A stretch of DNA of 64,000 nt from Arthrobacter sp. CJ23. GTDB taxonomy: Bacteria > Actinomycetota > Actinomycetes > Actinomycetales > Micrococcaceae. Under the pieces are notes generated by a model. That model did not search any database. It was given only the letters and a program-made list of their open reading frames with translations, and was not told the DNA's origin. Position numbers and translations under genes: made by a program. The DNA lies in contig NZ_CP102950.1 of the NCBI RefSeq assembly GCF_024741795.1, positions 1,426,001 through 1,490,000 of the forward strand, written 5' to 3'. This document shows positions 32,475 to 42,068 of this stretch, in pieces. Numbering within the stretch: position 1 is the first letter of the stretch; every line of letters begins with the position of its first letter.

Positions 32475-32987
32475 GTGCATTCGCAGATTACTGTCCGTCC
32501 CGCCCTGCCCGAAGACTACGAGGCCGTGGCCCGCATCACCATGGATTCCTACGTGACCGCCGGCTACTACGGCAGCGCGGACCACCCGTATCTGCTCAAG
32601 CTCCAGGACGTGGCCGGGCGCGCCGAAAACGCCGACGTCTTTGTGGCCGAACGGAATGGGCAGATCGTCGGTTCGGTCACCTCGGCCCCCGCCGGCGGCG
32701 ACTTCAGCGACATCGGACTTGAGGACGAACTCGAAATGCGCACCCTGGTGGTGGACCCGGCCGTGCAGCGCTCCGGCGCCGGACGCGCCCTGGTCCAGGC
32801 CGTCGTCGAGCAGGCCCGCTCCCTCGACGGCATCAACGCCGTCTCGCTCACCACCGGTGCCACCTGGGAAAGCGCGAATGCCCTCTACGCCAAGACCGGC
32901 TTTGACCGCGCACCCGAACGCGACTGGTTCGTCCCCGGCACCGACATAAAGCTGTTCGTTTACAGGCTCGAGCTCCAGCAGCAATAA
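32475..32987 (+). CDS. GNAT family N-acetyltransferase
   Basis: 170 residues from a GTG without a strong ribosome binding site. The acetyl-CoA binding block is MRTLVVDPAVQRSGAGRALV, with the Q/R-x-x-G-x-G/A motif, followed by the family's later strand TGATWESANALYAKTGFDR. The N-terminus (ITVRPALPEDYEAVARI) is a normal GNAT start. The acetylated substrate is unknown. It lies 57 bp before the Rid gene on the same strand. Confidence 0.92.
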   Translation: MHSQITVRPALPEDYEAVARITMDSYVTAGYYGSADHPYLLKLQDVAGRAENADVFVAERNGQIVGSVTSAPAGGDFSDIGLEDELEMRTLVVDPAVQRSGAGRALVQAVVEQARSLDGINAVSLTTGATWESANALYAKTGFDRAPERDWFVPGTDIKLFVYRLELQQQ

Positions 32988-33044
32988 AGTTTCCCTCGTA
33001 AACCCCGGTCATCAGACCGGGCGCAGCGACAGGAAAGGCGCGGC

Positions 33045-33428
33045 ATGCGCAAGACATTCGGCTCGGGTTCGGTCTGGGAACAGACCCTTGGCTACTCCCG
33101 TGCAGTCCAGGTGGACAACACCCTCTTCATTTCCGCCACGGCAGCCTCGGGCCCCGATGGCATCGTCGGCGATGACTTCTACTCGCAGACCAAGTACATC
33201 CTCGAAAAGCTCGGCGCAGTCCTGGAAGAAGCCGGCTTCTCGTACGAGGACGTGGTCCAGTCCAAGCTGTACCTGACGGACATCAGCAAGTGGGAAGACG
33301 CCGGCCGCGCGCACGGCGAGGTCTTCGGCGACATCCGCCCCACCCTCGCCCTGGTGCACGTGCTGCCGTTCCTGGACCAGGAAATGCTGGTCGAGATCGA
33401 GCTCGTCGCCCAGAAGAGCGCCAGCTAG
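33045..33428 (+). CDS. Rid (YjgF/YER057c/UK114) family protein
   Basis: 127 residues; the ATG follows AGGAAAGG. The YjgF fold is recognisable from SGSVWEQTLGYSRAVQVDNTLFIS and LVEIELVAQ at the C-terminus. RidA proteins hydrolyse reactive enamines/imines released by PLP enzymes, using a conserved Arg in the block before the terminal VEIE. Here that block reads RPTLALVHVLPF, and the Arg seems replaced, so this may belong to a Rid subgroup without proven deaminase activity. Confident in family, not in activity. Confidence 0.9.
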   Translation: MRKTFGSGSVWEQTLGYSRAVQVDNTLFISATAASGPDGIVGDDFYSQTKYILEKLGAVLEEAGFSYEDVVQSKLYLTDISKWEDAGRAHGEVFGDIRPTLALVHVLPFLDQEMLVEIELVAQKSAS

Positions 33429-33440
33429 AAACTAAACCCC

Positions 33441-33499
33441 GCGAACTGGCAGCAGGTGACCTCAGAACCACATTTTGAGGGCATCAGCTGCCAGTTCGC
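33441..33499. terminator. Long inverted repeat between convergent genes (likely bidirectional terminator)
   Basis: Perfect 13-bp arms, GCGAACTGGCAGC (33441-33453) and GCTGCCAGTTCGC (33487-33499), enclose a nested CCTCA/TGAGG hairpin (33460-33464, 33476-33480). It lies between the convergent Rid and response-regulator genes. Confidence 0.55.
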
Positions 33500-33519
33500 G
33501 CTTGCGGGGGCGGGGGGAG

Positions 33520-34179
33520 CTAACCCGGGACGCCGTAGCGGTGTTCGGGGCGGCCGGTGGTCCCGTAGCGCAGCTGGATCTCGACGGCGCCGTCGTCCGC
33601 GAGCGAGGACAGGTACCGTTGCGCCGTGGCGCGGGAGACGCCCACCTTGTCCGCCACCTCGGACGCCGAATACTGCTCCCCGGGCTGCAGCGATTCCAGC
33701 ACGGCAGCCTCCGTCGCGGAGCGCGGCTTCGCCGTCGGCGCCACATCGCCGGGGATCAGCGCCCGCTTGGCGCGTTCAATGGTCGCCTGGTCCACGGCCA
33801 TCTGGTGCCCCAGGATCCGCCGGTAGCGGGCATACGAGCGCAGCTGCTGGGACAGGGATTCGGACGTGAAGGGCTTCAGCAGGTAAGCCAGGGCTCCGCG
33901 GCGCAGTGCCACCTTGATGGAGGCGGCGTCCGAGGCCGCGGTCAGCATCATGGCGTCGACGTCCAGCTGGCCAAGCAGGTCAAGGCCCGAACCGTCCGGC
34001 AGGTAGACGTCCAGCAGTACCAAGTCCGGGCGCAGGCTGTGGATCGCCTGCAAGGCCTGCGACACCGAACCCGCCGGCGCCAAGGCCATGAACCCGGCCA
34101 CGGAATCCACGTAGGCCGCATGAAGCCTTGCCACGTGGAAGTCGTCATCCACGATCAGCACCCTCAAATCCTCAACCAC
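33520..34179 (-). CDS. CitB/DcuR-type response regulator
   Basis: 219 residues from a GTG at 34179, chosen because GAGGAAGGA precedes it and the receiver begins at once (VEDLRVLIVDDD). Receiver residues: Asp11-13 acidic pocket, phospho-acceptor Asp57 (LVLLDVYLPDGSG), Thr80 and Lys102 (LLKPF). The C-terminal winged helix-turn-helix (YSASEVADKVGVSRATAQRY) is the CitB/DcuR output type. The start overlaps the end of the histidine kinase gene by 8 bases, so they form one operon. It probably activates the divergent citrate transporter gene. Confidence 0.93.
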   Translation of the reverse strand: MVEDLRVLIVDDDFHVARLHAAYVDSVAGFMALAPAGSVSQALQAIHSLRPDLVLLDVYLPDGSGLDLLGQLDVDAMMLTAASDAASIKVALRRGALAYLLKPFTSESLSQQLRSYARYRRILGHQMAVDQATIERAKRALIPGDVAPTAKPRSATEAAVLESLQPGEQYSASEVADKVGVSRATAQRYLSSLADDGAVEIQLRYGTTGRPEHRYGVPG

Positions 34180-35884
34180 TGCCGTCCTTCCTCGTTTCCG
34201 TCGTGCGGCCCATGACCCCTGGAATGGTGGCCATGAACACTGCGCCCGGTCCGCCCGCGGTGCCGGCCTCCAGTACGCGGATATCGCCGCCCCGGCGCCG
34301 CGCGAGCTGCCGCACCAGCGCCAGCCCCAGGCCGTGCCCGCCCCCGGCGCGCGCCGGGTGTTCCGGCGTCTGTCCCGACGTCGTGAAGCCTTCCGCGAAG
34401 ACCTCCTCCGGGTCCAGGTTCCCCAGCCCGTCGCCCGAGTCCCCGACGACGATGTGCAGCGTTCCGCCGTCGTCGTCCGCATCGTCCAGAAGCTCAAGTT
34501 CCACCCAGCGTTCCGCCGCGGTACCGGCGACGGCGGCGCTGACGGCGTTGTCGATCAGGTTTCCCAGCACGGTGGTGACGTCCTGCGGGTCCGCCACGTT
34601 GCCGCGGACCAGGGTTTCCGGGCCGATCCGCAGCGCCACCCCGCGCTCATTGGCCTCGACGCCCTTGGCGCCCACGAACGCCTGCAGATAGGGGTCCTGG
34701 AGCAGCTCCGCCTGTTCCACCGGGAACTTCAGCGGGCCGGTGGCGGCGAGGCGGGCGAGGTAGTCCCGGGCCTGTTCGTGCTGGCCGATGCTCATAAAGC
34801 CTGCAATGGTGTGCAGCTGGTTGGCGAACTCGTGCCGCTGGGCGCGCAAGGCCGTGGACATGGTTCCAACAGCGTCCAGCTGGCGGGTCAGTTGCTGCAG
34901 CTCGGTGCGGTCGCGCAGCATCACCACCCAGCCGAGGTCCTCCTTGCGGTGCCAGGCCTTGCGGGCGCTGGCCACGAGGACCCGCCCGCCGGCCACGAGT
35001 TCCATGGCCCCCGCGTCCTGGGCCGCAGGCTGGGTCAGCTGCTTCAGCTGCGCCGGGACGGCGGCCTCGGACCAGCGCTGGCCCGTTGCGTCGGGAAGGT
35101 CCAGCAGCCGTCCGGCGGCCGCGTTGAAGACGCTGATGCGGCCATCGGCGGAGATGCCGATGACGCCGTCGTCCACGCCCTGCAGCACCGCCACCTGGTC
35201 GTGCACCAGAGTGCTGATTTCCTCGGGCTCCAGCCCCAGGGTCAGCCGCTGCAGGCGCCGGCGCAGCAGGAAGGAGGCGAGCACGCCGGCCAGCAGCGCT
35301 CCGCCTGCGGTGAGGGCGATCGGGACGATGTCGCGCGCCAGGCTTTGGCCCAGCGATTCCATCGAATAGCCCACGCTGACCTCGCCGACGATGGCCGGCG
35401 GTCCGCCGCCGCCTTCGGGGGCGTAGACGGGAACCTTGGCGCCGGCGGACGGGCCCAGCGTCCCGGTGTTCCGGGTGGTCACTTCCTGGCCGCCGAGGGC
35501 CACGGAGGGGTCGGTGCTGACGCGTTCGCCAAGCCGGGCCTGATCCGGGTGGGCCAAGCGCAGGCCGGTCTCGTCGGTGATCACCACGAACAGGGCGCCC
35601 GTGCGGAGACGGGCGGCCTCGGCAGCGGCCTGGAGGGGACCGGCGGCCAGCACGGGAGCCGGCGGCGTGCCCACTTCCTTGCTGATGGCCTGGACGGCGG
35701 AGCGGATGTCCGGATCCGAAGCCACCGTCCGGGCGAGCGTCAGTGCCTGGTTCTCGGCCTCGTCGCCGATCCGCACGTACACCAGCCAGCCATGGACCGT
35801 GCCGCTGAGCAGCACCACCAGCAGCACGACACCCAGCTGCAGGAGCAGGGTCTGGGTGGAGAAACGCATGGCGAGCCGTGGCAC
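34172..35884 (-). CDS. CitA/DcuS-type sensor histidine kinase
   Basis: 570 residues from the GTG at 35884, preceded by GAAGGA at 6 bases; a TTG further upstream (35944) is open but lacks such a site. Order: membrane helix (about 10-35), periplasmic PDC-type sensor (about 36-175), second helix (about 182-203), PAS domain (VLQGVDDGVIGISADGRISVFN), the CitA-type H-box RAQRHEFANQLHTIAGFM with His351, and an ATPase domain with N box (NLIDNAVSAA) and G boxes (GDSGDGLGN, GGGHGLGLAL). Such kinases sense citrate or C4-dicarboxylates outside the cell. It is divergent from a CitMHS transporter, which supports citrate as signal. Confidence 0.93.
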   Translation of the reverse strand: MPRLAMRFSTQTLLLQLGVVLLVVLLSGTVHGWLVYVRIGDEAENQALTLARTVASDPDIRSAVQAISKEVGTPPAPVLAAGPLQAAAEAARLRTGALFVVITDETGLRLAHPDQARLGERVSTDPSVALGGQEVTTRNTGTLGPSAGAKVPVYAPEGGGGPPAIVGEVSVGYSMESLGQSLARDIVPIALTAGGALLAGVLASFLLRRRLQRLTLGLEPEEISTLVHDQVAVLQGVDDGVIGISADGRISVFNAAAGRLLDLPDATGQRWSEAAVPAQLKQLTQPAAQDAGAMELVAGGRVLVASARKAWHRKEDLGWVVMLRDRTELQQLTRQLDAVGTMSTALRAQRHEFANQLHTIAGFMSIGQHEQARDYLARLAATGPLKFPVEQAELLQDPYLQAFVGAKGVEANERGVALRIGPETLVRGNVADPQDVTTVLGNLIDNAVSAAVAGTAAERWVELELLDDADDDGGTLHIVVGDSGDGLGNLDPEEVFAEGFTTSGQTPEHPARAGGGHGLGLALVRQLARRRGGDIRVLEAGTAGGPGAVFMATIPGVMGRTTETRKDGSG

Positions 35885-36113
35885 CCGGGCTCCTTCCGCC
35901 GTCGTACGCGCTCGCAGCTGCGGGGGCAGCCGCGGCGCTGGCAATCAAACTTCTTCTGCCCATCTTAGGCACTGAGCACAATGAGCAAAACGCTGGGAAT
36001 GAGCAGTATGCCGATCAAATCCCGCAAAGCCCGGACTGTGGCGCCCGCCACTATAGCGTCTGTATTGCGCATCACACCGAAGTGACGCCGTTCACAGTAG
36101 TAAGGAGCCGGCC

Positions 36114-37577
36114 GTGCTGGTTTTGCTTGGATTCGCAATGATTGCGGTATTCATGGTCCTGATCATGACCAAAAAGTTGACGCCGGTTTTGGCGCTGATC
36201 ATCGTCCCCACCATCTTTGGCCTCTTCGCCGGGGCCGGCCTCGGCCTCGGCCCCATGGTCATGGACTCGATGAAGTCCATGACGTCCACGGCCGCGCTCC
36301 TGATGTTCGCGATCATCTACTTCGGCCTCATGATCGACGTCGGACTCTTCGACCCCCTGGTGAAGTTCATCCTCCGCAAGCTCGGCAACGACCCCGCCAA
36401 GGTTGTCCTCGGCACGGCCATCCTCGCTGCCGCAGTCTCCCTGGACGGCGACGGCTCCACCACCTTCATCCTCACCACTGCTGCCATGCTCCCTGTCTAC
36501 CTGCGCCTGAAGATGAGCCCCGTGGTCCTCACCTGCGTGGCCGGCCTGGCCAACGGCACCATGAACATCCTGCCGTGGGGCGGCCCCACCGCCCGTGCGG
36601 CCACCGCCCTGAAGATCGATGTCAACGACGTCTTCGTCCCGATGATTCCGTCCCTCATCGCCGGCCTTGTGGTGGTCTTCGTCTTCGCCTGGCTTCTCGG
36701 CCTGCAGGAACGCAACCGGCTCCGTAGCACCGTCCCCGAGATCTGGGGCGACGTCGCGGACCCGTCGGACATGTTCGACGGCGGTGCCGGCCGCGGCGGT
36801 TCTGCTGCCGGCCGCTCCGGCTCCAGCCAGCCCGCAGGCAAGCCGGGCACCGGCGGCGTCGCGGTCCTGGAACGCACCGAGATCCTCGTCGAAGGCACGG
36901 AAACAGACAGCAACACCGCCATGGCCGACACGGCCCTGGACCCCAACCGCAAGACGCTGCGCCCCAAGCTCTTCTGGTTCAACCTCGGCCTCACCGCCGC
37001 AGTCATGGTGGTGCTCGTCGCCAACATCGTGCCGCTGCCGTTCGTCTTCATGGTGGGCTCCGCCATCGCCCTGCTGGTGAACTTCCCCAAGGTCAAGGAA
37101 CAGGGCGCCCAGCTGGTGGCCCACGCCCCCTCCATCGTGGCCGTGGTCAGCATGGTCATGGCCGCAGCCGTCCTCACCGGCGTGCTCAACGGCACCGGCA
37201 TGGTCAAGGCAATGTCGGAATGGCTCGTCCAGATCATCCTCGCGGACATGGGTCCGTTCATGGCCGTCATCACCGGCCTGCTCAGCATCCCCATGACGTT
37301 CTTCATGAGCAACGACGCCTTCTACTTCGGCGTCCTCCCCGTCCTCAGTGAAACCGCAGCCCACTACGGCATCGGTGCCGCCGACATGGCCCGCGCCTCC
37401 ATCACCGGCCAGCCCTTCCACATGCAGAGCCCCCTGGTCCCCGCGATCCTCCTGCTGGTCTCCCTCGCAAAGGTAGACCTGGGCGACCACCACAAAAAGG
37501 TCCTCTGGCGCACGGCAGTCATCTCGGTAGTCATGCTGGCAGTAGGAATGCTGACAGGAGCCATCGGCATCGGCTAG
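36114..37577 (+). CDS. CitMHS-family citrate (metal-citrate):proton symporter
   Basis: 487 residues from a GTG; AAGGAG lies 8 bases upstream. About 11-12 membrane helices. The family block AAAVSLDGDGSTTFILTTAAMLPVY and the NGTMNILPWGGPTARAAT loop are typical of CitMHS proteins, which take up citrate complexed with Mg2+ or Ca2+. A hydrophilic loop (about 215-290) splits the two halves. It is divergent from the CitA/CitB-like pair with 229 bp between. It ends just before a strong hairpin terminator at 37603. Confidence 0.93.
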   Translation: MLVLLGFAMIAVFMVLIMTKKLTPVLALIIVPTIFGLFAGAGLGLGPMVMDSMKSMTSTAALLMFAIIYFGLMIDVGLFDPLVKFILRKLGNDPAKVVLGTAILAAAVSLDGDGSTTFILTTAAMLPVYLRLKMSPVVLTCVAGLANGTMNILPWGGPTARAATALKIDVNDVFVPMIPSLIAGLVVVFVFAWLLGLQERNRLRSTVPEIWGDVADPSDMFDGGAGRGGSAAGRSGSSQPAGKPGTGGVAVLERTEILVEGTETDSNTAMADTALDPNRKTLRPKLFWFNLGLTAAVMVVLVANIVPLPFVFMVGSAIALLVNFPKVKEQGAQLVAHAPSIVAVVSMVMAAAVLTGVLNGTGMVKAMSEWLVQIILADMGPFMAVITGLLSIPMTFFMSNDAFYFGVLPVLSETAAHYGIGAADMARASITGQPFHMQSPLVPAILLLVSLAKVDLGDHHKKVLWRTAVISVVMLAVGMLTGAIGIG

Positions 37578-37602
37578 CCAACGACGACAAACAAAAACAA
37601 AA

Positions 37603-37643
37603 CGAGACAGCAGAGTGCGAATGGTCCGCACTCTGCTGTCTCG
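37603..37643 (+). terminator. Strong hairpin terminator after the citrate transporter
   Basis: Perfect 17-bp arms (37603-37619 and 37627-37643) with a 7-base loop, preceded by an A-rich run and followed by GCGTGTTT. It can act on both strands. The rest of the gap to gatC (37644-37863) shows no gene. Confidence 0.8.
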
Positions 37644-37863
37644 CGTGTTTGGGGTCGGGCGACACCGGAACAGCAAGCCGCGCACATCGGCGCCAGGACG
37701 GCCATCCGGCAGCGTGCGTCTAAGGGAGGAACGACCGAGCACGCAGAGGATGGGCGACCTGGCGACGGAAGGCGACCATGGCAAGCGACGCAAGGCGCCC
37801 GGCAGGCGGTGCAACCAACGTAGACTAGTCCGGAAAACCATTTGAACTTTGCAGGGGAGATCC

Positions 37864-38160
37864 ATGGCTGCGATCAACCGTGACGACGTCGCGCACCTCG
37901 CGCGTCTCGCTCACATTGAAATGAGTGCCGAAGAGCTGGACAGGATGGCGGTCGAACTCGCCGTCATCGTTGATTCGGTCAAGACCGTAAGCGAAGCCGC
38001 CGGTGACGATGTCCCGGCAACGTCCCACCCGATTCCGTTGAGCAACGTGTTCCGCGAAGACGTTGTGGGCCACACGTTCACGGCCGAACAGTCCCTGTCC
38101 GGCGCGCCTGACGCGTACGAGGGCCGCTTCAAGGTCCCGGCAATCCTGGATGAGGACTAA
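37864..38160 (+). CDS. gatC: Asp/Glu-tRNA amidotransferase subunit C
   Basis: 98 residues; the ATG at 37864 follows GGGGAG and begins [20 protein letters not shown], the standard GatC start. GatC is the small stabilising subunit of the GatCAB complex, which converts mischarged Glu-tRNA(Gln) and Asp-tRNA(Asn) to the correct amide. It is the first gene of a gatC-gatA-gatB operon, 4 bp before gatA. Confidence 0.97.
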   Translation: MAAINRDDVAHLARLAHIEMSAEELDRMAVELAVIVDSVKTVSEAAGDDVPATSHPIPLSNVFREDVVGHTFTAEQSLSGAPDAYEGRFKVPAILDED

Positions 38161-38164
38161 GCGA

Positions 38165-39736
38165 ATGACTGAACTGAACAGCACCGGACTTAACAGCGCC
38201 GGACTCATCCGCCTCTCGGCCGCGCAGCTCGCAGCCAAGCTGGCCGCCCGCGAGGTCACCTCCGTCGAGGTCACCCAGGCCTACCTGGACCGCATCGCCG
38301 CCGTGGACGGACAGGTCAACGCCTTCCTGCACGTCAACGCCGAGGAAGCCCTCGCCGTTGCCGCCGAGGTCGACGCGATCCGCGCCGCCGGTGGCACCGC
38401 CGCAGAAGAGCTCCACGAGCTCGCCGGTGTGCCGATCGCCGTCAAGGACCTCATCGTCACCATCGGCCAGCCCACCACGGCCGGCTCCAAGATCCTTGAA
38501 GGCTGGCACAGCCCCTATGACGCCACCGTCATCAAGAAGCTGCGCGCCGCCAAGATGCCGATCCTCGGCAAGACCAACCTGGACGAGTTCGCCATGGGTT
38601 CCTCCACGGAGCACTCGGCCTACGGCCCCACGCGCAACCCCTGGGACCTGGACCGCATTCCGGGCGGATCGGGCGGTGGCTCCGCGGCCGCCGTCGCCGC
38701 CTTCGAAGCGCCGCTGGCCCTCGGCACGGACACCGGCGGATCCATCCGGCAGCCCGGCGCCGTCACCGGCACCGTGGGCATGAAGCCCACCTACGGTGCT
38801 GTTTCCCGCTACGGCGCCATTGCCATGGCGTCCTCGCTGGACCAGATCGGCCCGGTATCGCGCACGGTGCTGGACTCCGCCCTGCTGCAGGAAGTCATCG
38901 GCGGCCACGACCCCTTCGACTCCACCTCGCTGACGGACCCCTTCGACAACCTGGTGGCCGCTGCCCGCACCGGCAACGTCACCGGCATGAAGATCGGCAT
39001 CATCAAGGAACTCCACGGCGAGGGCTACCAGGCCGGCGTCGAGAACCGCTTCAACGAGTCCCTTGAGTTGCTCAAGGAAGCCGGCGCGGAAATCGTCGAG
39101 GTGTCCTGCCCCAACTTCCAGTACGCCCTGGGCGCCTACTACCTGATCATGCCGTCCGAGGTGTCCAGCAACCTGGCCAAGTTCGACGGCGTCCGCTTCG
39201 GCCTGCGCGTGCTGCCCAAGGACGGCCCCATGACCATTGAGCGCGTCATGGCCGCCACCCGCGCCGCGGGCTTCGGCGAGGAAGTCAAGCGCCGCATCAT
39301 CCTGGGCACGTACGCCCTGAGCGCCGGCTACTACGACGCGTACTACGGCTCCGCGCAGAAGGTCCGTACCCTCATCCAGCGCGACTTCGACGCCGCGTTC
39401 GCGCAGGCCGACGTTCTGATCTCGCCCACGGCGCCCACCACGGCGTTCAAGCTGGGGGAGAAGCTGGACGACCCGCTGGCCATGTACCTGAACGACGTCG
39501 CCACCATCCCGGCCAACATGGCCGGCATCCCGGGTCTTTCCCTGCCCGGCGGCCTGGCCGACGAAGACGGACTGCCGGTCGGCATCCAGCTGCTGGCCCC
39601 GGCCCGCGAGGATGCCCGCCTGTACCGCGTCGGCGCGGTCCTTGAGTCCCTGCTCGAAGAGAAGTGGGGCGGCCCGCTGCTGGACCGTGCCCCGGTTCTG
39701 AGTGCCGCTTCCACAACCGCGGGAGGTTCCAACTAA
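38165..39736 (+). CDS. gatA: Asp/Glu-tRNA amidotransferase subunit A
   Basis: 523 residues. It releases ammonia from glutamine for the tRNA amidation. The amidase signature is complete: catalytic Lys in IAVKDLIVT, the Gly/Ser-rich [14 protein letters not shown], and the nucleophilic Ser in [13 protein letters not shown]. The start at 38165 lies 4 bp after the gatC stop, and the stop TAA shares its last base with the gatB start. Confidence 0.98.
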   Translation: MTELNSTGLNSAGLIRLSAAQLAAKLAAREVTSVEVTQAYLDRIAAVDGQVNAFLHVNAEEALAVAAEVDAIRAAGGTAAEELHELAGVPIAVKDLIVTIGQPTTAGSKILEGWHSPYDATVIKKLRAAKMPILGKTNLDEFAMGSSTEHSAYGPTRNPWDLDRIPGGSGGGSAAAVAAFEAPLALGTDTGGSIRQPGAVTGTVGMKPTYGAVSRYGAIAMASSLDQIGPVSRTVLDSALLQEVIGGHDPFDSTSLTDPFDNLVAAARTGNVTGMKIGIIKELHGEGYQAGVENRFNESLELLKEAGAEIVEVSCPNFQYALGAYYLIMPSEVSSNLAKFDGVRFGLRVLPKDGPMTIERVMAATRAAGFGEEVKRRIILGTYALSAGYYDAYYGSAQKVRTLIQRDFDAAFAQADVLISPTAPTTAFKLGEKLDDPLAMYLNDVATIPANMAGIPGLSLPGGLADEDGLPVGIQLLAPAREDARLYRVGAVLESLLEEKWGGPLLDRAPVLSAASTTAGGSN

Positions 39737-41244
39737 TGTCTGTTGACGCAACCCTGAGCTTCGAAGAAGCCATGGAAAAGTACGATCCCGTCCTGGGGTT
39801 CGAGGTCCACGTGGAGCTCAACACCAAGACCAAGATGTTCTCCTCGGCCCCGAACGTGTTCGGCGACGAGCCGAACACCAACGTCAACGAGGTGGACCTG
39901 GGCATGCCCGGCGTCCTGCCCGTGGTGAACAAGGCTGCGGTGGAGTCCTCCATCAAGATCGGCCTTGCCCTGAACTGCAAGATCGCCGAGACCTGCCGCT
40001 TTGCCCGGAAGAACTACTTCTACCCGGACACCCCCAAGAACTTCCAGACCTCCCAGTACGACGAGCCCATCGCGTACGACGGCTACCTGGACATTGAACT
40101 TGAGGACGGCACCGTGTTCCGCGTGGAGATCGAGCGCGCGCACATGGAAGAGGACGCAGGCAAGCTCACGCACATGGGCGGCGCCTCGGGCCGCATCCAG
40201 GGTGCCGACTACTCGCTGGTGGACTACAACCGCTCCGGCGTGCCGCTGGTGGAAATCGTCACCAAGCCGATCGAAGGCGCGGGCAGCCGGGCACCCGAGC
40301 TGGCCAAGGCCTACGTGGCCGCCGTCCGCGAAATCGTGAAGAACCTGGGCGTTTCCGACGCCAAGATGGAACGCGGCAACGTCCGCTGCGACGCCAACGT
40401 GTCCCTGCGCCCGCACGGCCAGGAACGCTTCGGCATCCGCTCCGAGACCAAGAACGTGAACTCGCTGCGCGCCGTCGAGCACGCTGTGCGTTACGAGATC
40501 CAGCGCCACGCCGCCGTCCTGGAGTCCGGCCAGCCGATCATCCAGGAAACGCGCCACTGGCACGAGGACACGCGCTCGACGACGTCGGGCCGCGCCAAGT
40601 CCGACGCCGACGACTACCGCTACTTCCCGGAGCCTGACCTGGTTCCCGTTGTCGCCTCGCGCGAGTGGGTCGAGGAACTGCGCGCCACGCTGCCCGAGCC
40701 GCCGGCCGAGCGCCGCAAGCGCCTCCAGGCCGACTGGGGCTACTCGGACCTGGAATTTCGCGACGTCGTCAACGCCGGCGTCATGGACTCCATCGAGGAG
40801 ACCATCGCAGCCGGCGCCAGCGCCGACGTCGCCCGCAAGTGGTGGATGGGTGAGATCGTGGGCCGGGCCAAGGCCGCCGACGTCGATCCCGCCGAACTCG
40901 GCGTGACCCCGCAGGTCATCGTGGAACTGAACCAGCTCATCGAAGACGGCAAGATCAACAACAAGATGGCCACCCAGGTCCTGGACGGCGTCCTCGCCGG
41001 CGAAGGTGCTCCGGCGGAGATCGTGGAGAAGCGCGGCCTCGCAGTCGTGTCCGACGACGGCCCCCTGCTGGAAGCCATCGACGCCGCCCTGGCGGCCCAG
41101 CCCGACGTCGCGGAGAAGATCCGCGGCGGCAAGCTGCAGGCCATCGGCGCGATCGTCGGCGGCGTCATGAAGGCCACCCGTGGCCAGGCCGACGCGGCCC
41201 GTGTCCGCGAACTGATCCTGGCGAAGCTCGGAGTTGAGGGCTAG
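39736..41244 (+). CDS. gatB: Asp/Glu-tRNA amidotransferase subunit B
   Basis: 502 residues from the ATG that shares a base with the gatA stop. GatB activates the tRNA-bound carboxylate with ATP and performs the transamidation. Visible hallmarks are [17 protein letters not shown], the cradle motif [18 protein letters not shown] and [14 protein letters not shown]. The C-terminal helical YqeY-like tail binds tRNA. It is the last gene of the operon and is followed by a long inverted repeat at 41272. Confidence 0.98.
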   Translation: MSVDATLSFEEAMEKYDPVLGFEVHVELNTKTKMFSSAPNVFGDEPNTNVNEVDLGMPGVLPVVNKAAVESSIKIGLALNCKIAETCRFARKNYFYPDTPKNFQTSQYDEPIAYDGYLDIELEDGTVFRVEIERAHMEEDAGKLTHMGGASGRIQGADYSLVDYNRSGVPLVEIVTKPIEGAGSRAPELAKAYVAAVREIVKNLGVSDAKMERGNVRCDANVSLRPHGQERFGIRSETKNVNSLRAVEHAVRYEIQRHAAVLESGQPIIQETRHWHEDTRSTTSGRAKSDADDYRYFPEPDLVPVVASREWVEELRATLPEPPAERRKRLQADWGYSDLEFRDVVNAGVMDSIEETIAAGASADVARKWWMGEIVGRAKAADVDPAELGVTPQVIVELNQLIEDGKINNKMATQVLDGVLAGEGAPAEIVEKRGLAVVSDDGPLLEAIDAALAAQPDVAEKIRGGKLQAIGAIVGGVMKATRGQADAARVRELILAKLGVEG

Positions 41245-41271
41245 CAGAAGGCCAAGCCACGCGTTTTAACC

Positions 41272-41333
41272 CAACTGGGTCGCAGTTAACGTCGTTCTGA
41301 ACGCTCAAGACGACAACAACTGCGACCCAGTTG
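41272..41333. terminator. Long palindrome after gatB (terminator; dispersed repeat family)
   Basis: Perfect 16-bp arms (41272-41287 and 41318-41333) around a second, near-palindromic core (GTCGTTCTGAACGCTCAAGA and on). The core closely matches that of the element at 49427-49474. Confidence 0.65.
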
Positions 41334-41435
41334 TCTTTGTGGACTCACCGCCGCGCAAAGTCACAGCCAGAACACAGGATCAGGGTCCATCATTGAGGTG
41401 TCAGCCCAGCGCTGGCTGCTGAAAGGAAGCGGGCC

Positions 41436-42068
41436 ATGTCAACCATGACGCCGGGCCTTCGGAAGGCCCTCATCGCAGGCGGGGTCGCCGTCGCACTGAC
41501 CGGTGGCGGGGCAGCCACCGTGTGGGCGGGCACCCAGCCCAGCCCCTCGCCGTCGGGCTCGTCCCCCTCCGCCACCGCAACGCCGAGCCCCGCACCCAGC
41601 GGCTCCCCAGGCAAAAGCCTCGGCCTGGGCCGGCTGCACGGGCACGGCATCCACGGAGAGTTCACCGTCAAGGACAAGGACGGAAACTACCGGACCGTGG
41701 TGACGCAGAGCGGCGCCGTGGAATCCGTGAACGATTCCTCCATCACCGTGAAGAGCGAGGACGGCTTCACCCAGAGCTACGCCATCAACGGTGACACACG
41801 CATCGTGAAGATCCCCGAGGACGTTTCACAGTTGCGCAACGGCAAGGGCAAGCCGGACCTGCCCGCCGCCACGGCCGCCGACCTCAAGGCCGGGGACATG
41901 GTGCGCATCGCAGGAACCAAGGACGGCAGCACGGTGACCGCCACGTCCATCGTGGCAGGACAGCTCCCTGACAAGCTGCCCGGCAACGGCAACGGCAACG
42001 GCAAGTTCAAGGGTCCGGGCCACCACTTCGGGCACAACCGTGGGCAGAACTCCGGGCAGAACCCCTAG
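41436..42068 (+). CDS. Small secreted protein with DUF5666-like domain
   Basis: 210 residues; the ATG follows GAAAGGAAG. An N-terminal signal/anchor helix (about 10-31) is followed by a Pro/Ser-rich linker. A beta-rich domain (about 70-175) reads GAVESVNDSSITVKSEDGF and LKAGDMVRIAGTKDGSTVTA, the pattern of DUF5666-type OB-like domains. The tail is Gly/Asn/His-rich (GNGNGNGKFKGPGHHFGHN), which could bind metal. Function is unknown. Its stop lies in a CTAG shared with the stop of the convergent formylglycine enzyme. Confidence 0.8.
   Translation: MSTMTPGLRKALIAGGVAVALTGGGAATVWAGTQPSPSPSGSSPSATATPSPAPSGSPGKSLGLGRLHGHGIHGEFTVKDKDGNYRTVVTQSGAVESVNDSSITVKSEDGFTQSYAINGDTRIVKIPEDVSQLRNGKGKPDLPAATAADLKAGDMVRIAGTKDGSTVTATSIVAGQLPDKLPGNGNGNGKFKGPGHHFGHNRGQNSGQNP

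Noticed and set aside
35994..36060. Hairpin GTGGC/GCCAC (36038-36051) as a regulatory site of the citrate transporter
   Set aside because: Arms are only 5 bp; too weak to claim. The following TATAGC could be a -10 but has no matching -35.
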